Made by a program: the position numbers and the translations under genes | Assembly (NCBI GenBank): GCA_014529385.2 | Contig: CM043963.1 | Location: 100,792,912-100,856,911 of the forward strand | Length of the DNA stretch: 64,000 bases | Source: Adiantum capillus-veneris | Lineage: Eukaryota > Streptophyta > Polypodiopsida > Polypodiales > Pteridaceae | Reading direction: 5' to 3' | Notes under the pieces: model-generated | Database searches by the model: none | The model's input: only the letters and a program-made list of their open reading frames with translations | What the model was told of the DNA's origin: nothing | Shown here: positions 60,668 to 64,000 of the stretch, piece after piece | How the letters are laid out: every line of letters begins with the position of its first letter | How positions within the stretch are numbered: position 1 is the stretch's first letter

Positions 60668-61423
60668 CTTTGTGGTCTGATCATGTCCTCAGGGCATGGT
60701 ACTTCCCTTTACTCATGTGCCAGCTCTTGTTCATCACATCACTCCAGGGGGGATTTGTTACCATATACATGTGGTAGTGATGTGTGTGAACACACTAGGA
60801 CTGCGGGGGCATTTTTTCCCACTTTAGGAGTTTTTTTCCCCAAGCATTGTATATACGCCCATCACTCTAGGGCTATCTTCGAGTTGTGAGGCTAATTACA
60901 GGGCAGTCTTCACAGCTAAAGTTGAGTGTGTATGGCTCAGACGCCTTATGGCTGATTTGGGTGTTGGATAGGACACTGCCAACACTATCTACAATGACGA
61001 TCAAAGAGCATTGACAGTTGCGAGGAACCTAGTTTTTCATGCTCGCACAAAGCACATTGAGATGCATTACCACTATGTCAAGGAGAGGCTCTGAGCAGGA
61101 GAGATCAGCTTGGCTTATGTGCCAACATAGGACAACCTTGCAGATCTTTTCACAAAGGCATTGTCTCATGAGAAGCTTGAAGCTTTCTGCAAAGATTTCG
61201 GCATACTCCCCTTTGTGGTCTGATCATGTCCTCAGGGCATGGTACTTCCCTTTACTCATGTGCCAGCTCTTGTTCATCACATCACTCCAGGGGGGATTTG
61301 TTACCATATACATGTGGTAGTGATGTGTGTGAACACACTAGGACTGCGGGGGCATTTTTTCCCACTTTAGGAGTTTTTTTCCCCAAGCATTGTATATACG
61401 CCCATCACTCTAGGGCTATCTAT
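60338..61423 (+). repeat. 543-bp tandem duplication in E
   Basis: 60,338-60,880 and 60,881-61,423 are near identical (one clear difference in GTCTCG/ATGAG). Each unit has the RNase H tail, polypurine tract GGGGGGATT and the first ~125 bp of the LTR (60,756-60,880 is the partial LTR). The junction joins LTR GGGCTATCT to RNase H TTCGAG with a CT overlap. Its high identity against the diverged LTR pair shows it arose long after insertion. Confidence 0.95.
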
Positions 61424-61524
61424 CTTGCCATAGCACACTAAGTAACACACTCTCTATTGTGTGCCTTGAGCTTCCTTCGTCTTCTCCAAGCTGTGTGCAT
61501 TTCTCTGCAACCCTAATTCCAACA
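61299..61524 (+). repeat. E 3' LTR
   Basis: TGTTACCATATACATG...CTAATTCCAACA, canonical ends, followed by TAAAC. Confidence 0.92.
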
Positions 61525-61529
61525 TAAAC

Positions 61530-61714
61530 CTCCCACTCGGATTGTGGTGCGACACATTTTGATAAAAACTCTTCCTTCATAATTAGTAACAAAAAAAAGA
61601 AACAAAGAGGCAAAGGCAAAGGAACAAAATATTTGGACAATTGCATTATCATCAAGGACTCTATTACACAAGACTAAGAGGTGATAGATGCACTATCTTG
61701 TTTTTCCATTACAG
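61530..61714. other. Spacer, no gene seen
   Basis: Contains the half-motif TTGTGGTGCGACA and an AAAAAAAAGAAAC purine run. Confidence 0.5.
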
Positions 61715-61924
61715 TTATTCTTCTTCCTCCTTTATGGTTGGTGGTTTATTGTCCTCGGTCTTTGCAGTGCTGGTTTCCCCAGCCTTTTCCTTCTTGTTTC
61801 CTTTGTTTTTCTTCTTCAGCTCCTTTCGAAGAGCTTTTGCCTCAGCTATCGTTTTCTCCGTCTCCTTCATTTCCACCATCATCTTTTGGGAAAACTTCAC
61901 CTTTCCTCTCTTCTTGTCCTCCAT
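61715..61924 (-). CDS. Small Lys/Glu-rich protein or first exon
   Basis: From ATG at 61,924 a 69-residue frame reads MEDKKRGKVKFSQKMMVEMK and on to a Lys-rich helix (KKKNKGNKKEKAGE) and an acidic end (TIKEEEE), then TAA. It is strongly charged and probably helical, with no known domain. A TATA box (GCTATATAAAGC on the - strand, 61,973-61,984) lies ~50 bases upstream of the ATG. It may be a complete small protein or the first exon of the protease gene split by E. Confidence 0.5.
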   Translation of the reverse strand: MEDKKRGKVKFSQKMMVEMKETEKTIAEAKALRKELKKKNKGNKKEKAGETSTAKTEDNKPPTIKEEEE

Positions 61925-62231
61925 ACCTACGTTGTGTAGATGTGAGCGAGTTCTAGAGTGTGCAGTCAAGGTGCTTTATATAGCTACGGCACTCACCCAA
62001 CTGGGATACATATCATAGGGATGGTTGAGCTTGCCTTGGTCTTTGTGCTGCATTCATTCATTGAACAATTTCTAATGCAATCATAAGGGTGGCTATAATG
62101 ACCTGGGCGAGTTCTTGAGGAGTCTATATATAGAAGGCCCGTCGGTCCCTCCTTTGTACTCCCTAGTGTTAGCTGGTCCTTCCTACCTTTACTCTAACCA
62201 ACAACCCAAGTTTTCTTACCTCTATCCACAA
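61925..62231. promoter_or_regulatory. Candidate divergent promoter region
   Basis: Two opposite TATA boxes: GCTATATAAAGC (- strand, 61,973-61,984) toward the small Lys-rich ORF, and TCTATATATAGAAGG (+, 62,123-62,137) toward P2 at 62,232. The spacing to each ATG (~50 and ~95 bases) is plausible. No other motif is assigned. Confidence 0.5.
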
Positions 62232-63540
62232 ATGGATCCCTTTCAGATCAAGATAGAGGAGGAGCTGCCTTCCTCTAACCAGGCACCCAAAGACAAGCTA
62301 TACCATTTTCTCTATAGAATTGGGCTTCAGCAGCAGCTGGAGCAAAAATTGAAGCATGTTTTCAACCCTGCCTTCTCATTGCAAGATTTTTTGGCTTTTG
62401 CGTCACATTTCCTAGTAGAGTTTCATCAAACATACGAGCAACAGACGATCAGTGGCACATTTGAGTTTGAAGGTTGTCGATATGTTCATATGAAGGATAT
62501 CAATTTTGATCGTTCAAAGAAAGATATTTTCTACAGGAGCAGCCTCAAGTTGCCACTGCAGTCTTTCAGGAATGACATCAGATGTCCCGTACATAATCAA
62601 AAGTGTCGAGTTGTAGAATACTATGCTGGGTTCATACTTTTTTTGAATTTTAATCTGGATGATCATCGAGACACAGCTGTGGCCAAGAGCAGTCACCGTT
62701 TGGCCACAGGTGACGAGTTTGTGCAACCACCAAGTGGTGCTTTGTGTGTTTCATAAGGTGTTTAGTTGCCAGAGGGAGCTTTGCCAACAAATGTGCTCTC
62801 TATCGTCCCCATTGTTGATCATCATTATGTAATGCTAAAAGTCTATAAGAGGATGATAATATAATTGACCCTGTCAATGAAAAGTATTCTGTCATGGATG
62901 CTCATGTAACATCAGGTGAGTTTAGCGAACCAACAAAGGAACTAACAAGATATACAAGGATGCAGCCACATGTGCCGTGACGCTTCCAAGGGAGTCAAAG
63001 TTTAGGGCAGTACAGGAAAGGCTTGGAATCACAGAGAAGGGGAGAATTGCTCCATCAACAACATTGACGCATTCCTCTTCCTCTACAAACGAAAGTACAC
63101 TTGACTTATGGAATGCTACATTACTTAAAGAAGATGAAAATCAGAAGGTATACTACTGTGTAGATATTTTTTTTGCTTCCCCATATGAGAGTTTCATGTG
63201 TATATACCAACACTTGGCTTTTATTTCTCATAGCTTGTAGTCTATGATGATAAGTTCATTCCTTGACCGTGTGGACGAGGTATAGGAGACTTGGGAAAGA
63301 ATTCCTCCCTTGGTCAGTACTTGGAGAATTTGAACACACCAAACTTCCTCTGCTTCCAATCCAGATTCTCTGAGGACAAGGCTGATAGTTATGGCATAAC
63401 TTGCAATGGTGTTGACCAAACCCTTCCCACGTGTTGTTTTTGTAGCCGCCAATACGCATGTTTTCTTGCCACAGACGATAACTCCCATATCTACTTTCTT
63501 CGCCGATTTTTGGCTAATCTCACCGCATGGCCAATTTAAC
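62232..63540 (+). pseudogene. Decayed unknown gene P2
   Basis: ATG 62,232 starts MDPFQIKIEEELPSSNQ. The first block (to TAA 62,754) has no stops: DKLYHFLYRIGLQQQLEQKL, FASHFLVEFHQTYEQQ, GTFEFEGCRYVHMKDINF and FRNDIRCPVHNQKCR. Later blocks in shifted frames: LPEGALPTNVLSIVPIV near 62,770, MTLPRESKFRAVQERLGITE at 62,977 ending ENQK before GTATAC, and from ~63,240 YDDKFIP, a TGA where CGA is likely, then PCGRGIGDLGKNSSLGQYLE and TCCFCSRQYACFLAT to TAA 63,538. Intron-like junctions and a final Cys-rich segment suggest a real eukaryotic gene, now disabled. The family is not recognised. Confidence 0.5.
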
Positions 63541-63548
63541 TTTTTTTG

Positions 63549-64000
63549 ACTTTTTCCTTGTGATGTGACCTATGCATTAGTTTCCAATACATACATTGGT
63601 GTAGCTCCTCTAAGCTATTTTCTTTGTCCGCACCACCTCCATGTCGAGTGTGACTGAAATAACTAGTACGAGCTTGGTAGTAGACCAAACACCCAAGCTG
63701 CCATATTGCCTTGCAAACCAAGGCATGTGATTACAGATAATGTGTTGCACACAAAGCATGTAGACATTATAAGAATGAGTATTTGTAATTCAAAAGGTTT
63801 TCATGTCATCAAACCAATTACAGTACCATGTAGTGAGTAATATGTTGATTTGTCCATGCACTTATGAATGTCTTGTGGAAGGTCTCCACAACTTCTTGGA
63901 ATTTTGTATAATCGCCATCAGTCCATGAGTTCAATTTGCAGAACTTGAATATTGCATCCAAGGTTTTCTGTACCTTTGCTTGCGAGTCCTTGTTGCACCA
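63549..64000 (-). CDS. Partial unknown gene M2, runs off the right edge
   Basis: On the - strand, an open segment 63,827-64,000 reads QAKVQKTLDAIFKFCKLNSW and FHKTFISAWTNQHITHYM, ending at ATG/GTACTG, a donor-like site. After a possible intron the next segment (~63,560-63,770) holds HMPWFARQYGSLGVWSTTK in one frame and SYFSHTRHGGGADKENSLEE in another, so a frame change or a second intron lies near 63,670. The gene is convergent with P2. The conserved-looking Gly/His segment hints at a real domain, but no family can be named. Confidence 0.4.

Larger units (their letters stand above)
55817..61524 (+). mobile_element. Element E: Ty1/copia LTR retrotransposon, decayed
   Basis: LTRs of ~226 bp at 55,817-56,043 and 61,299-61,524, flanked by the duplication TAAAC (55,812-55,816 and 61,525-61,529). 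In between on the + strand come an iMet-like primer site, Gag with one zinc knuckle, protease, integrase, RT and RNase H in copia order (integrase before RT). A 543-bp tandem duplication affects the 3' end. Most in-frame stops are TAG at positions where Gln is usual. LTR divergence and stops show an old, inactive copy. Confidence 0.93.

Overview
The window is plant nuclear DNA and almost all of it is retrotransposon. It holds land-plant LTR-retrotransposon hallmarks: a chromodomain chromovirus primed by initiator-Met tRNA, a Tat-like Ty3/gypsy element with two RNase H domains, an element family primed by tRNA-Asp, and a Ty1/copia element. GT-AG intron-like junctions and long GT and CT microsatellites are also present. 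No intact ordinary host gene, rRNA, tRNA gene or CRISPR was seen. The species cannot be named from this; a large, repeat-rich plant genome is the safe reading.

Layout, 1-46,066: one three-level nest. The outermost unit is a Tat-like gypsy element on the + strand ('C'), with its 5' LTR at the left window edge, gag-PR-RT-RH-aRNH-INT at 31.0-35.9 kb and its 3' LTR ending at 46,066. A chromovirus on the - strand ('B', 1,978-30,917, TSD GATGT, 2.8-kb LTRs) sits in C's leader. B was hit twice by a third family ('A', - strand): A1 (7,774-17,685, TSD ATTAC) lies in B's pol and A2 (20,717-30,042, TSD GTGTG) in B's 5' LTR. A third copy, A3 (36,922-45,976, TSD GTGTG), lies in C's 3' LTR. B's 5' LTR also holds a 246-bp MITE with an 8-bp TSD.

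Family A is the most unusual element. It is 9-10 kb with 0.6-kb LTRs and a tRNA-Asp primer site, but its only long gene is a 1,726-codon gag-protease (four zinc knuckles, a retropepsin and a C-terminal tail with four W-V/I-P-K motifs). It has no reverse transcriptase, RNase H or integrase, so it should need enzymes from elsewhere. A1 and A2, but not A3, carry a second 143-codon ORF of unknown function downstream. All three copies carry three exact 11-nt copies of the polypurine tract and a tandem-repeat leader. A1 ends in an inverted, truncated extra LTR, so both outer termini of the insertion are U3 ends.

Layout, 46-64 kb: decayed sequence outside the nest. There are integrase relics of two further gypsy elements (46.8 kb +, 51.2-51.7 kb -), a 120-bp CT microsatellite, and a group of degraded, intron-containing unknown genes: a + strand frame at 52.3-53.7 kb, a Ulp1/C48-like protease on the - strand at 54.3-55.1 kb, a divergent pair sharing a promoter region at 61.7-63.5 kb, and a - strand gene running off the right edge. 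A Ty1/copia element (55,817-61,524, TSD TAAAC) splits this group. It carries a 543-bp tandem duplication at its 3' end, and its in-frame stops are nearly all TAG where Gln CAG is expected, a pattern that fits CHG-methylation deamination. The unknown gene group may be a decayed multi-gene DNA transposon, but that is inference.
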